Origin: Chloroflexota bacterium
GTDB lineage: Bacteria; Chloroflexota; Anaerolineae; Anaerolineales; Villigracilaceae
Direction of reading: 5' to 3'
DNA: 64,000 bases
Assembly: GCA_016219545.1 (NCBI GenBank)
Contig: JACRMH010000063.1
Coordinates: forward strand, 1 to 64,000
The position numbers and the translations under genes were made by a program. Positions within the stretch are counted from its first letter, which is position 1, and the number at the start of each line of letters is the position of its first letter. Below, piece by piece: positions 8,280-17,452 of the stretch. The notes under the pieces are model-generated. The model saw only the letters and a program-made list of their open reading frames with translations. It made no database searches and was not told where the DNA came from.

Positions 8280-8303
8280 GGGCGGGATGACCCCGCCCCT
8301 ACA
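8280..8303. repeat. short palindromic intergenic repeat, copy 1
   Basis: GGGCGGGATGACCCCGCCC is embedded in TAGGGC…GCCCCTAC context. Related palindromes are at 8768-8794, 18977-19003 and 50924-50956. Confidence 0.6.
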
Positions 8304-8309
8304 CATAAG

Positions 8310-8348
8310 AAAACGGAGTCCCCTTCACAAAAAGGGGACTCCGTTTTT
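8310..8348. terminator. bidirectional intrinsic terminator
   Basis: A perfect stem pairs AACGGAGTCCCCTT with AAGGGGACTCCGTT, with a T-run on the plus side and an A-run on the other. It lies between two convergent genes (stops at 8276 and 8351) and can serve both. Confidence 0.9.
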
Positions 8349-8350
8349 GG

Positions 8351-8728
8351 TTATTCGTCTCCGCTGCCCGCACCCAGATCAGGCAAAGCGGATTCTATTT
8401 CCTCGGGGCTTTGGCCCGACTCCAATCTATCCACTACATCATCGAATTCAGCGGGGAGTTCTTCACCCATTTCTTTGCCCATCTTGCGCATCATCTTGCC
8501 AAGCGCTTTCGGGTCTTCTTCGAGTCCTTCAAAACCGGAAAAATCATCCGCGACAGATTCCATGCGGCGCTCATCCGACTTTGCGATCCGCACCTTTGTC
8601 ATGCGGCGGCGGACATTGTCACTTTGGCAAAATGTACAATGGACAGGCTTCTTCCCATATTCACTAAAGGTCATGAAGACATCAAATCGTTTTTCGCAGT
8701 TGTTGCAGATAAAGTCATAAGTTGGCAT
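8351..8728 (-). CDS. FmdB-type zinc-ribbon protein
   Basis: A 125-residue regulatory-type protein. The N-terminal zinc ribbon has two CxxC pairs (CNNC at 8-11 and CTFC at 31-34) in the family context MPTYDFICNNCEKRFDVF. The C-terminal half is acidic and Met-rich (LGKMMRKMGKEMGEE) and probably flexible. FmdB-family proteins are small zinc-binding factors named after a putative regulator of formamidase genes. Their biochemical role is not established. It stands alone, ending at a shared terminator. Confidence 0.85.
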   Translation of the reverse strand: MPTYDFICNNCEKRFDVFMTFSEYGKKPVHCTFCQSDNVRRRMTKVRIAKSDERRMESVADDFSGFEGLEEDPKALGKMMRKMGKEMGEELPAEFDDVVDRLESGQSPEEIESALPDLGAGSGDE

Positions 8729-8767
8729 ATCCTTATTTTACCGCTTCGTAATTAAAATTTACAGACC

Positions 8768-8794
8768 GTAGGGGCGAGGTCATCCCGCCCCTAC
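8768..8794. repeat. short palindromic intergenic repeat, copy 2
   Basis: GTAGGGGCGAGG and CCCGCCCCTAC form a near-perfect palindrome directly upstream of the guanylate kinase gene. It is a member of the dispersed family also at 8280-8303, 18977-19003 and 50924-50956. Confidence 0.7.
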
Positions 8795-8812
8795 CTTTGG
8801 TACAATAAACCC

Positions 8813-9430
8813 ATGTCGAATACATTTGAACTCCGAAAACCTGAACCCCTGCTCATTGTCATTTCCGGTCCATCCGGCGTTGGAAAAGATTCCGTAGTGC
8901 TGCGCATGATCGAGCGCGGATTCCCCTTCCACTTTGTGGTCACTGCTACAACTCGCGCCAAACGCGCATCCGAAGTCAACGGGCGGGATTATTGGTTCGT
9001 ATCAGAAGATGAATTCGCACGCATGATCGAAGACAATGAATTGATCGAGTATGCGGTGGTGTATGGCGATTACAAGGGCATTCCCAAACGCGAAGTGCGC
9101 GATGCCTTTGCCAGCGGCGAGGATGTGGTCATGCGGATCGATGTGCAGGGCGCAGAGACGGTACGCAAGTTCGCTCCTGAAGCTTTGTTGATCTTCATTA
9201 CCTGCGAAAGCGAGGACGAGTTGGAACACCGCCTGCGCGAACGCAAAACTGAAACCGCAGACTCTTTATCCCTGCGGATCGCCACAGCACGCAAGGAATT
9301 GCAGCGACTCGAAGCTTTCGATTACGTGATCGTAAATCAGGATTTTCATTTGGACGATACTGTGAATAGAGTCCGCGCCATTATTGAATCGGAACATTTA
9401 AAAGTGAAACATCGCAAGGTGACTTTATGA
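8813..9430 (+). CDS. gmk: guanylate kinase
   Basis: A 205-residue kinase converting GMP to GDP with ATP. The P-loop SGPSGVGKDS is near residues 18-27. The GMP-binding segment ATTRAKRASEVNGRDYWFVSEDEF carries the family Arg, Gly and Tyr, followed by EYAVVYGDYKGIP. The acidic VVMRIDVQGAETV and the lid Arg (HRLRERKTE, LSLRIATARKEL) are all in place. Length is normal. The stop overlaps the start of the rhomboid gene by 4 bases, so translation is probably coupled. Confidence 0.93.
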   Translation: MSNTFELRKPEPLLIVISGPSGVGKDSVVLRMIERGFPFHFVVTATTRAKRASEVNGRDYWFVSEDEFARMIEDNELIEYAVVYGDYKGIPKREVRDAFASGEDVVMRIDVQGAETVRKFAPEALLIFITCESEDELEHRLRERKTETADSLSLRIATARKELQRLEAFDYVIVNQDFHLDDTVNRVRAIIESEHLKVKHRKVTL

Positions 9431-10206
9431 ACGAGATCCCCGCATCACCCCTTAACGTTGAGCCTGCTCCTGCACCCCGTGAAGTGCGCGTCGCCCTACC
9501 GACCATGGTCCCTACTGTGACGTATACGATCATTGGCTTTACAGCGCTGATCTATATCCTTCAGCTGGCAAGCGTCGCATTTTTTGGGTATCCCGCCGGT
9601 CAAATTGACTGGCTTGAAATTTATGGCGCACGGTTCAATATGGCCATCCGCGCGGGGGAGTTGTGGAGGTTTATCACACCGGTATTCCTGCACGGTTCTG
9701 TAATGCACATCTTCTTTAACATGTATGCCTTGCTCTCCATCGGTACGCTTCTGGAGAAACACTTCGGGCATGGCAGGTTTGCGGCCTTATATTTTCTCGG
9801 TGCATTCTCAGGCAATGTGTTTTCATTCCTGTTGACCGGTGAAAATGGATATTCCGTCGGCGCATCCACTGCGGTGTTTGGGCTGGTCGCGGCGGAAGTG
9901 GCCTTCTTTTATCACAACCGCAAATTATTTGGCGGACAGGCCAAGCAGGCCATTGGCAATGCGCTATTCATTATCGCGGTCAACTTGTTCATTGGGCTGA
10001 CGCCCGGCATAGATAATTGGGGACACGTTGGCGGTTTGCTCGGCGGAGCGATCTTCGCCTGGTTTGCCAGTCCGCGCTGGGAAGTGGCCGGCAGTTTCCC
10101 AGACTTTCATTTGCATGATGCGCGCGAATTCCGCGACATTGTTTTAGGCGGGGGGCTGGTGGTGATCCTCTTTGGGATGCTGGCAGTTTGGGGCATGTTC
10201 CGTTAA
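9427..10206 (+). CDS. rhomboid-family intramembrane serine protease
   Basis: A 259-residue membrane protease. It has six hydrophobic helices, the WRFITPVFLHGSVMHIFFNMYAL block (residues ~78-100, with the oxyanion-region His and Asn), the catalytic Ser in GASTAVFG (~residue 144) and the catalytic His in GHVGGLLGG (~residue 200). It cuts transmembrane segments of other proteins within the bilayer, and substrates are unknown. Translation is coupled to gmk, and a strong terminator follows. Confidence 0.9.
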   Translation: MNEIPASPLNVEPAPAPREVRVALPTMVPTVTYTIIGFTALIYILQLASVAFFGYPAGQIDWLEIYGARFNMAIRAGELWRFITPVFLHGSVMHIFFNMYALLSIGTLLEKHFGHGRFAALYFLGAFSGNVFSFLLTGENGYSVGASTAVFGLVAAEVAFFYHNRKLFGGQAKQAIGNALFIIAVNLFIGLTPGIDNWGHVGGLLGGAIFAWFASPRWEVAGSFPDFHLHDAREFRDIVLGGGLVVILFGMLAVWGMFR

Positions 10207-10218
10207 CAAGGAATGAAC

Positions 10219-10258
10219 AAAACAAAAACGCGGCCATTATTGGCCGCGTTTTTGTTTT
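10219..10258. terminator. intrinsic terminator after the rhomboid gene
   Basis: An 18-bp perfect stem has GC core CGCGGCCA/TGGCCGCG, loop TTAT and an A-rich/T-rich outer stem ending in TTTTTGTTTT. Confidence 0.9.
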
Positions 10259-10319
10259 AAAAAAATAAAATCTCGTTTGTAAGACTGCAGAGCGACTGAA
10301 GTCGCTACTACGATATTTT

Positions 10320-11279
10320 TTACGAACTTACATGCACCAGTCTTGGGTCGAGGGCATCGCGCAGACCGTCACCAATTAAGTTGAAGGATAACACTGTCAA
10401 CATGATGGCAAGACCGGGATAAAAGACAAGATGCGGCGCAGTGAAGACTTGATTGCGTTCCGCGCCAAGCATGGAGCCCCACTCCGGCGTGGGGGGCTGT
10501 GCGCCGAGACCGAGGAAGGAAAGCGCAGCGGCATCCAAAATAGCGGAGGCGATGCCGAGAGTCCCTTGAACGATGAGCGGGGTCAACGCGTTCGGCAGAA
10601 TACACTTGAAGAGAATCTCATAAGTATTACCGCCGAGTGAGCGGGTTGCAGAGACAAAGTCCATTTCGCGCACGGATAACACGGAGGCGCGCATAACGCG
10701 GGCATAGGCCGGGATGGAGACAATGCCGATCGCAAGCAGGGCATTGATCAGCCCGGGACCAAGAACCGTCACAATGGCAATGGCAAGCAACAGCGAGGGA
10801 AATGCCAACAGGACATCCATCACACGCATGATGAGGTTGTCAATCCAACCGCCGAAATAACCGGCCAATGCGCCGAGAATCGTACCGATAATGATGGCAA
10901 ATACTACGGTTGAAAGACCGATCATTAAACTAAGGCGCGCACCGTATAACATGCGGCTGAATTCATCGCGCAGGTTGCCGTCTGTGCCCATGAGATGCTG
11001 CGGTTGGTCCTTCGGACATCCTAAAAGATAGATGCAGGGGGCGGAACGCCTTTGTATATCCTGAGGCGGTTTTGCATCCAGCATGGATAGGATGGGGCTG
11101 TACGGCGCGATCCACTGCGCAGTAAGAGCGATCAACACCAAAAGACCAAGGATGATTATGCCGACGATGGAGGACTTGCGGCGAAAAAGCCGATGCCATG
11201 TGATCTGCCAGAGGCTCGTTGATTTAAGGGTAAGGGCTTCAGAATCTAATTTTGGAGGGGTTGCGGTGAGGGTTGTCAT
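10320..11279 (-). CDS. peptide-type ABC transporter permease, DppC/OppC family
   Basis: A 319-residue inner-membrane permease. The N-terminal cytoplasmic segment (TSLWQITWHRLFRRKSSIVG) and first helix are typical of the OppC side. The binding-protein-dependent transport motif EMDFVSATRSLGG…ILPNALTPL (residues ~215-245) contacts the ATPase. It forms a heterodimeric channel with the DppB-like protein encoded 10 bases upstream. No ATP-binding subunit is encoded in the window, so the ATPases must be elsewhere. Confidence 0.92.
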   Translation of the reverse strand: MTTLTATPPKLDSEALTLKSTSLWQITWHRLFRRKSSIVGIIILGLLVLIALTAQWIAPYSPILSMLDAKPPQDIQRRSAPCIYLLGCPKDQPQHLMGTDGNLRDEFSRMLYGARLSLMIGLSTVVFAIIIGTILGALAGYFGGWIDNLIMRVMDVLLAFPSLLLAIAIVTVLGPGLINALLAIGIVSIPAYARVMRASVLSVREMDFVSATRSLGGNTYEILFKCILPNALTPLIVQGTLGIASAILDAAALSFLGLGAQPPTPEWGSMLGAERNQVFTAPHLVFYPGLAIMLTVLSFNLIGDGLRDALDPRLVHVSS

Positions 11280-11289
11280 GATTCAATTC

Positions 11290-12369
11290 CTAGTCCAAAC
11301 GGATGCGGGGATCGAGATATGCATAGGAAACATCCACAAGCAGATTCAGCACAACGAAGAAAATTGCAATGACGACAGTAAATCCCTGTACGATGCCATA
11401 GTCGCGGGCGGTGATGCCATCATATAAAATGCGCCCGACACCGGATAAATTAAAGACGGTTTCTGTTAAGACAGCGCCTCCCAACAATCCGCCGAGCGAT
11501 AAGCCGATCACAGTGGAAAGAGGAAGTAGGGCGTTCCTAAATGCATGTTTAAAAATTACAGCGCGGCGGGATAGTCCTTTTGCGCGCGCGGCGCGGATGT
11601 AATCCTGTCCAAGAACATCCAGCATGGCTGAACGCGCCATGCGCGCGATCAAGGCCATGGGAATTGTGCCGAGTGCAGTTGCTGGCAGAATTAAATGGGT
11701 GACCGCATCTTTCAGCAATGTCCAATTGGCTGAGAGCACTGCATTCAAAACATTCATGCGGCTGAGGAAATCAAGAATGATAAAACCAAATGTGCCTTCT
11801 TTTAAGTGCATTCCCCACGTTTCAAAAAATGGGACTGTGATAATTCCAGCGCTCAATCTTCCAGAGGGAGGCAGTTGAAATGGTGTGCCTTTTAATGTGA
11901 GCGCAAAAAGATATGCCAGCATTAATCCGAGCCAGAAAACGGGCATGGATACACCGATGTTTGCCCACAACATGGTGATCACATCCAACCAGGAGTTGTG
12001 ACGGACTGCGGAGATCACACCCAATGGAATACCTATGAGGACACTGACCAGCAGAGCGGCAAAACTCAATTCAACGGTGATGGGTAAACGTTCCATGAAC
12101 AGCTCAGTGATGGGCTTGGAATAACGGAATGAATTTCCAAAATCACCGTGTATGATCTCATTTACATACACCCCAAATTGAATTGGGATGGGTTTATCCA
12201 GACCATGGCGATGGAGGAAATCATCGCAGACCACTTTGGTGGCTTTCTCTCCCAGCATGGCGCGGCATGGATCGCCTGGGATTAACCGAGCTAACGCGAA
12301 GGTAGCAAATAAAATGCCAATTAGAACTGGAATACTAAGCAGGAGTCGTCGGATGATATAAGTGGTCAT
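11290..12369 (-). CDS. peptide-type ABC transporter permease, DppB/OppB family
   Basis: A 359-residue permease with six hydrophobic segments. The N-terminal MTTYIIRRLLLSIPVLIGI is characteristic of DppB/OppB, and the EAA-type loop DYIRAARAKGLSRRAVIFKHAFRNALLP (residues ~255-283) is intact. It is longer than the usual ~310-335 residues because of an insert around residues 165-215. It follows the binding-protein gene after a hairpin that may reduce read-through. Confidence 0.92.
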   Translation of the reverse strand: MTTYIIRRLLLSIPVLIGILFATFALARLIPGDPCRAMLGEKATKVVCDDFLHRHGLDKPIPIQFGVYVNEIIHGDFGNSFRYSKPITELFMERLPITVELSFAALLVSVLIGIPLGVISAVRHNSWLDVITMLWANIGVSMPVFWLGLMLAYLFALTLKGTPFQLPPSGRLSAGIITVPFFETWGMHLKEGTFGFIILDFLSRMNVLNAVLSANWTLLKDAVTHLILPATALGTIPMALIARMARSAMLDVLGQDYIRAARAKGLSRRAVIFKHAFRNALLPLSTVIGLSLGGLLGGAVLTETVFNLSGVGRILYDGITARDYGIVQGFTVVIAIFFVVLNLLVDVSYAYLDPRIRLD

Positions 12370-12383
12370 ATCTATTTAGGGAG

Positions 12384-12413
12384 AACCCCCGCCAAGAGTT
12401 CTCTTGACGGGGG
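12384..12413 (-). terminator. hairpin between binding-protein and permease genes
   Basis: ACCCCCG…CAAGAG pairs with CTCTTG…CGGGGGT across a 4-base loop. On the minus strand it lies between the binding-protein stop and the first permease start. Such a stem commonly acts as a partial terminator or 3' stabiliser that keeps the binding protein in excess, and that role is inferred here. Confidence 0.65.
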
Positions 12414-12435
12414 TCTAATAGTTATTGCGTTGAAT

Positions 12436-14199
12436 TTATTGAGCGGGTGGGGCGTTCAGGTACGCGCCGAACAAAGCGCTGAAGTAAGTGAAAGCGCCGG
12501 TGTTGCCGGTGTGAAGAGCGTTGTGCGCATCCCATTGAAGGGCAAGCGACACAAGCACGTCTCTGGCATCAAAGTCGGAGCCATCATGGAACTTGACGCC
12601 GGGGCGCAGGTGGAAGGTCCACACGGTCAGGTCGGCATTGGCTTCGTAGGATTCTGCCAAAGCAGGTTCGACCGCTGTACCGCCGGTTGCGTAGCTGAGT
12701 AGGGCTTCAGTCACTTGTTCGCAGGCACGGAAGGCTTCGCCGTCTGTTTCATCTGCACAATAAAGTGATGGGGGTTCGCCGTTCTGCATCCAGACAAAGG
12801 TGTCTTTGCCGTTATCCATGACGGAGAATTTCTCATTGCCAAGCGGGCTGGTATGTGCACCGGTGACATTTGCCAGGTAGGCAACAGCAGAAGCGCCGTG
12901 TGAGATCGGAACCATCGGAACGTGCTGTTTGACCAAATTGTTAGCCTGTTCATAGAGAGGCTTGCGGGCTTCATCGCCTGAGGTTGAGGCAGCCTGCTTG
13001 AGGACAGCGGTCAAATCATCGAACTTGGTGCCGAATTGAATGGAAGCGCCCGCGCCAAAGTGGTAATCGAGGAAGTTTGTCTGGTCAGGATAGTCAGCGC
13101 CCCAGCCGAGGATGTACATGCCGGTCAATTGACCAGAGTCAGCCGCGTCGAGGAAGGCGCCGGATTCCATTACTTCAAGGGTTGCGTCAATGTTGAGGTT
13201 TTCCTTCAACTGAGCCTGCAAGTCGGTAGCAACATTGGTTTGACCTGAGATATAGGAGCGGTCCTTATCGCGATATTGAATTGTTGTGGTGAAGCCATCG
13301 GGATAACCAGCCTCGGCAAGAAGGGCCTTGGCAGCCGCAGGATCGAATGTGTACCAGGCATCGCCTACGCAACCGTTCGGGATGGCGCAGGGGGTGAAGT
13401 AATCGGCAACAGTGGAGCCAACGGGATAGAAGTTGTCCACGATGCGTTTGCGGTCAATACCCATGGCAATCGCCTGACGGACTTTTTCATCGGTGAAGGG
13501 ATTCTTGGTATTGTCCCATCCGGTAACCTGCGGGTCGGTATTGAAGCCGAAGTACATAACGTTCAGTGCTTCACGAGCCTTCAATTGAAGGTTGGAGTCA
13601 GCCTGGACAACAGCAATATCATCTGTGCCAACGTTGTCAATACCATCAACAGAGCCGCTCTGAATCTCAACCAAACGTTGAGCTGATTCAGAACCCCATT
13701 TGAATACGAGGTTAGGCACCAATGCCTTATCACCCCAGTATTCCGGGAATGCTTTAAAGACGATCTGGCTTCCACGTTCCCAAGCCACTACGCTGTAGGG
13801 ACCGGTGCCGATGGGCTGCTCGAGCAAAGCGCCGTTTCCACCATTGGCTTCAATGTACTCTGAAGGTTGGATCGCGAAGGATGAAAAAGCGATCTTTGAT
13901 GGGAAGGCAGGATCGGGCACACAAAGTGTGATCTTGACGGTCAAGGCATCTACCGCTTCGATGGACTTGAACTCGCCGCCGTAATCACAACTGTCTGCGG
14001 AATAGCTGGTGTCAGTAACAACAGCATGATCCACAAAGGGGACTTCTGTAGCCACAGGGGCTTCGGTTGCCACGGGGGCTTCCGTAACCACAGGCGCTTC
14101 AGTTGCGGCGGGGGCTTCAGTTGCCCCACCGCCGCAGGCTGCGAGCAACATACTCGCAAGCACTACCAGCGAAAGTAAAATAGAAAGTTTTCGTTTCAC
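12436..14199 (-). CDS. peptide-type ABC substrate-binding lipoprotein (SBP_bac_5), apparently circularly permuted
   Basis: A 587-residue extracellular binding protein. The start is a GTG at 14199 with a perfect AAGGAGG upstream. A 63-codon upstream extension of the frame is not coding. Lipobox LLAAC (~residue 20) leads into a TEAPVATEAP linker. The mature part begins with a block normally found in the middle of the family (SIEAVDALTVKITLCVPDPA, then IGTGPYSVVAWERG). The block normally at the N-terminus (FVWMQNGEPPSLYCAD, ALAESYEANADLTVWTFHLR, PGVKFHDGSDFDARDVL) is at the C-terminus, about residues 466-587. The fold is therefore rearranged in order. It feeds the two permeases downstream. Confidence 0.88.
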   Translation of the reverse strand: MKRKLSILLSLVVLASMLLAACGGGATEAPAATEAPVVTEAPVATEAPVATEVPFVDHAVVTDTSYSADSCDYGGEFKSIEAVDALTVKITLCVPDPAFPSKIAFSSFAIQPSEYIEANGGNGALLEQPIGTGPYSVVAWERGSQIVFKAFPEYWGDKALVPNLVFKWGSESAQRLVEIQSGSVDGIDNVGTDDIAVVQADSNLQLKAREALNVMYFGFNTDPQVTGWDNTKNPFTDEKVRQAIAMGIDRKRIVDNFYPVGSTVADYFTPCAIPNGCVGDAWYTFDPAAAKALLAEAGYPDGFTTTIQYRDKDRSYISGQTNVATDLQAQLKENLNIDATLEVMESGAFLDAADSGQLTGMYILGWGADYPDQTNFLDYHFGAGASIQFGTKFDDLTAVLKQAASTSGDEARKPLYEQANNLVKQHVPMVPISHGASAVAYLANVTGAHTSPLGNEKFSVMDNGKDTFVWMQNGEPPSLYCADETDGEAFRACEQVTEALLSYATGGTAVEPALAESYEANADLTVWTFHLRPGVKFHDGSDFDARDVLVSLALQWDAHNALHTGNTGAFTYFSALFGAYLNAPPAQ

Positions 14200-14466
14200 G
14201 TTTCTCCTCCTTAGAGAAAATGTGGGTTTTGGAGTATCGAGGAAAGAATCATTCTCTCCTCGTTCCTCCCGACAGGTGCAAATTATACGCCAAAAGCGAA
14301 TAGTGGATTTATCAGTTTGATTCATTTGCAAAAATACAGGATGAATTTCGCGCTTCTTTTCACAATTTGATACCTGCTCTTTGGACAATGAACATTTGTC
14401 AACGCCTTATCATAAACTTCGTATCCAGTTTTATGAAACTTCTCAACTTGTGGTAAAAGTGGGGAT

Positions 14467-16044
14467 ATGAAGAAACAAGACTTCCTTTGGATCATTCCGC
14501 TCTCGCTGATTCTGGGAGCAGTTTTATCAGTCCTGCAAACTGGCAATTGGCTGATGGGCTGGCTGGGATTCTCCTTCCTTTTTATTATCACCATTTCACT
14601 TCTCACTCTTTCTACAAAATGGGCGGGCGGCGGAAAAACTCTGGCATGGATGATTGCCCTTGCGTTCATCCTGCGTTTTGCCGGCGGCGTGACAACGTAT
14701 CTGGCATTACCTGTCTATGGTTATGTTGATGAAGATCAAAGCGCGGGATACACCTACACAGACGCGCATCGCCGCGATGCTCAGGCTTGGGAATTGGCGA
14801 CCTCAGAAGATTCAATTTTTAACGCGTTCAGTAAAACTTATGCCTCCGATCAATACGGCGGACTGCTGGCATTTAGCGCGTTTATATATCGCTATGTATC
14901 CCCCGACTCGCACCGTACACTCATGTTGGTTTTGCTCTCCGCATTCATGTCAGCATTGGCATTGCCCTTTTTTTGGAAGGCGGTCAATCAGGAATGGGGT
15001 GAAAGGCTTGCATCAACATCCGGTTGGATCTATGCCTTATATCCTGAAAGTATATTGATCGGAGGCTCTGCCTTACGCGAACCTTATTTATGGGCTTTTA
15101 GTGCTTTTGTGTTATGGGGATTTGTTAGTTTGTATAGTACTCGTGGTTTCGATACGCCCCTCGAAGGGCATTCGGGGCTGCTCAACCACCGTCAATCCAT
15201 TTTATGGCTCGGACTTGGCATTGCCGGTATGCTGCTTATTTCGCCTGGCGTGGCAGTGGCAACCCTGATAATCCTTGCTGGCTGGGTTTATTTTACGAGA
15301 GGTCAAAGACAAATATCATGGCGCATGGTTTTTGTTTTTGCTGTTGTATTGATCCTTGGCTTGTTCCTGCTTTCCTTCGCGTTGAATCGAAATGGGAATC
15401 TGGGGAATGGAAACCCGCTGGATGTTCTCAATAATTTCATCCGTGAAGTAGCGAGCTGGGGGGGGCTTCAACTGAAGCGCAGTTCCGGGATGGTGGATGC
15501 CGTCTTTAAGAAAATTCCCGACTGGATGCAATTGCCCTTCGTCACTATTTATGGAATTTTCCAGCCTGTCCTGCCTGCGGCCTTTGCCGAGCCGACTTTA
15601 TTGATCTGGCGCATTATTCAGGTCTTGCGAGCTATGGGGTGGTATGCGCTGCTGCCGGCGTTGGCCCTCTCCTTTTTGGCGTCAACAAGCGAGGGTGAGA
15701 AAAAGAAGCGCGCGGTCTTCATCTGGTTGAGTCTTTTCATGTTCATCTGGATCCTGTTCACGGCTCTGCGCGGCGGAGGCGATCAATGGGATAACCCACG
15801 CTATCGGGCGATCATGATCTTGTGGCAGGCCATCCTTGCAGGGAATGTGTGGATCTGGTGGCGCGAGACGAAGAATACCTGGGTTCCGCGCGTGCTTGCC
15901 ATGGAACTCGTCTTCCTGATTTTTTTTGGACAGTGGTATGCCAGCCGCTATTTTTCGATTGGCGTGCAGTTGCCATTCACTCGAATGGTGGCGATCATTC
16001 TCGGACTGTGGGCTGTGATCCTGGTTTGGAGATTCAAAAAATAA
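14467..16044 (+). CDS. polytopic membrane protein, GT39/ArnT-like glycosyltransferase family
   Basis: A 525-residue protein with about eleven hydrophobic segments. After the first three helices there is a long periplasm-facing loop containing YVDEDQSAGYTYTDAHRRDA, with an acidic pair at the place where GT-C enzymes bind metal or acceptor. RYVSPDSHRTLML and the later helices resemble dolichyl-phosphate-mannose-type transferases. The role is therefore probably transfer of a sugar from a lipid carrier at the membrane surface, but family assignment is by topology and loop position only. The 267 bases upstream contain no other gene. Confidence 0.65.
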   Translation: MKKQDFLWIIPLSLILGAVLSVLQTGNWLMGWLGFSFLFIITISLLTLSTKWAGGGKTLAWMIALAFILRFAGGVTTYLALPVYGYVDEDQSAGYTYTDAHRRDAQAWELATSEDSIFNAFSKTYASDQYGGLLAFSAFIYRYVSPDSHRTLMLVLLSAFMSALALPFFWKAVNQEWGERLASTSGWIYALYPESILIGGSALREPYLWAFSAFVLWGFVSLYSTRGFDTPLEGHSGLLNHRQSILWLGLGIAGMLLISPGVAVATLIILAGWVYFTRGQRQISWRMVFVFAVVLILGLFLLSFALNRNGNLGNGNPLDVLNNFIREVASWGGLQLKRSSGMVDAVFKKIPDWMQLPFVTIYGIFQPVLPAAFAEPTLLIWRIIQVLRAMGWYALLPALALSFLASTSEGEKKKRAVFIWLSLFMFIWILFTALRGGGDQWDNPRYRAIMILWQAILAGNVWIWWRETKNTWVPRVLAMELVFLIFFGQWYASRYFSIGVQLPFTRMVAIILGLWAVILVWRFKK

Positions 16045-16108
16045 TTTAAGAATGGAATATACTATTGCTTGGTACTAACAGACATTTCCATCAACCTTGG
16101 AGGTTTCT

Positions 16109-17308
16109 ATGACTGAAAAAATTAAAGGCGTAATTGGAATCCTGACCGGGGGCGGCGATGTGCCGGGGTTAAACCCTGCCATTCGCGCAGTAACGATCCG
16201 CGCTTTGCGTGAAGGATATAAGGTGGTCGGAATTCGGCACGGCTGGGCGGGTCTGGTGGATATTATCCGTGATAAGGATGCAGATAACAGCAATAATTTT
16301 CAGTTCCTCACGGAAGAGATCGTCAATCGTGCGGGGCGGACGGGGGGCACATTCCTGCATTCCTCCCGCACCAATCCGGGCAAGGTTAAGAAGGAAGATG
16401 TCCCTGCTCATTTGCAGGATAAGTATGCCGAAAAGATGAATGATCTGACGCCCGAGGTACTAAAGAATCTTGATTTTCTCGGCGTGGATTATATTGTCCC
16501 CATCGGCGGTGACGATACCCTTAGTTATGGAGTGCGGCTGTATCAAGAAGGCTTCAAGGTGGTTGCCATTCCCAAGACAATGGATAATGATGTGCCCGGC
16601 ACGGATTATTGTATCGGGTTCAGCACTTGCGTCACGCGCACCATTGCTCTGGCAAACAGTATGCGCACCAGCGCGGGTTCGCATGAACGCTTTATGATCC
16701 TCGAAGTGTTTGGACGTTATGCCGGTTTTACCGCCATGCTGCCGACGATGGCAGGCGCGGCGCATCGCTGCGTGATCCCGGAGTTTAAATTTGACATTGA
16801 ACACCTGACCGAGCTAATGGTAAAAGATCGCAACGAAAACCCCAGTAATTATTCCATCCTGCTCATTTCGCAGGGAGCGATGTTTGAGAATGGCGAAATG
16901 ATCTTTCAGGACCTCTCCACCGATGCCTATGGTCATGCCAAGTTGGGCGGCATCGGCGATCTGGTTTCTTCGCGGGTCAAGGAACTCTCATCGAAATACA
17001 ATAAGGGTAAAAAAGTGGAAGTCATCAGCCAACAGCTTGGCTACATGGTGCGCAGCGGTGACCCGGACGCCATTGACTCAATTGTCCCAATGGCATTTGG
17101 CAACCTGGCGCTTGACTTGATCCTGAGCTCCATCCACGGCAGGTTGGTGGTCTTGAAGAATGGACGTTATGACAACCTGCCTTTGGATGTTGTAACATCC
17201 ACCAAAAAATTTGTGGATGTGGCGCGCTTCTACGATACCGCCCGCTATCGTCCAAAGTATGAGAACTTTGAAATGAAGCCGCTCTTCATTATGACAAGTG
17301 AGATGTAG
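16109..17308 (+). CDS. pfp: 6-phosphofructokinase with PPi-type active-site residues
   Basis: A 399-residue glycolytic enzyme acting on fructose 6-phosphate. The N-terminal ILTGGGDVPGLNPAIRAV binds the phosphoryl donor. The donor-site motifs are GGDDT (~residues 133-137) and PKTMDND (~residue 154). Asp after GGD and Lys in PKT are the residue pair that mark pyrophosphate-dependent enzymes, whereas ATP enzymes have GGDG and PGT. FGRYAGFTAMLPTMAGAAHRCVIPE matches the substrate-binding region. The ATG at 16109 has GGAGG six bases upstream. Donor specificity is inferred from these residues. Confidence 0.88.
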   Translation: MTEKIKGVIGILTGGGDVPGLNPAIRAVTIRALREGYKVVGIRHGWAGLVDIIRDKDADNSNNFQFLTEEIVNRAGRTGGTFLHSSRTNPGKVKKEDVPAHLQDKYAEKMNDLTPEVLKNLDFLGVDYIVPIGGDDTLSYGVRLYQEGFKVVAIPKTMDNDVPGTDYCIGFSTCVTRTIALANSMRTSAGSHERFMILEVFGRYAGFTAMLPTMAGAAHRCVIPEFKFDIEHLTELMVKDRNENPSNYSILLISQGAMFENGEMIFQDLSTDAYGHAKLGGIGDLVSSRVKELSSKYNKGKKVEVISQQLGYMVRSGDPDAIDSIVPMAFGNLALDLILSSIHGRLVVLKNGRYDNLPLDVVTSTKKFVDVARFYDTARYRPKYENFEMKPLFIMTSEM

Positions 17309-17340
17309 ACCTTCCAGGTTCGGCGGTGTCTTCCTCGTGT

Positions 17341-17372
17341 GACGGTGGTTTCCTGACCACCGTCATTTTCTT
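17341..17372 (+). terminator. intrinsic terminator after the phosphofructokinase gene
   Basis: GACGGTGG/CCACCGTC stem with loop TTTCCTGA, followed by ATTTTCTT. Confidence 0.8.
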
Positions 17373-17452
17373 AATCGGATAAAAGTATCTTATTTCACAA
17401 AAGGGTTGTATAATCCCAAACAATATTTTTCAATTTACTCAAAGGAGAGAGA

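Noticed and set aside
12436..14388. 650-residue binding protein starting at 14388
   Set aside because: The GTG at 14199 has a perfect SD and is followed at once by the signal peptide. The upstream 63 codons lie in the promoter region.
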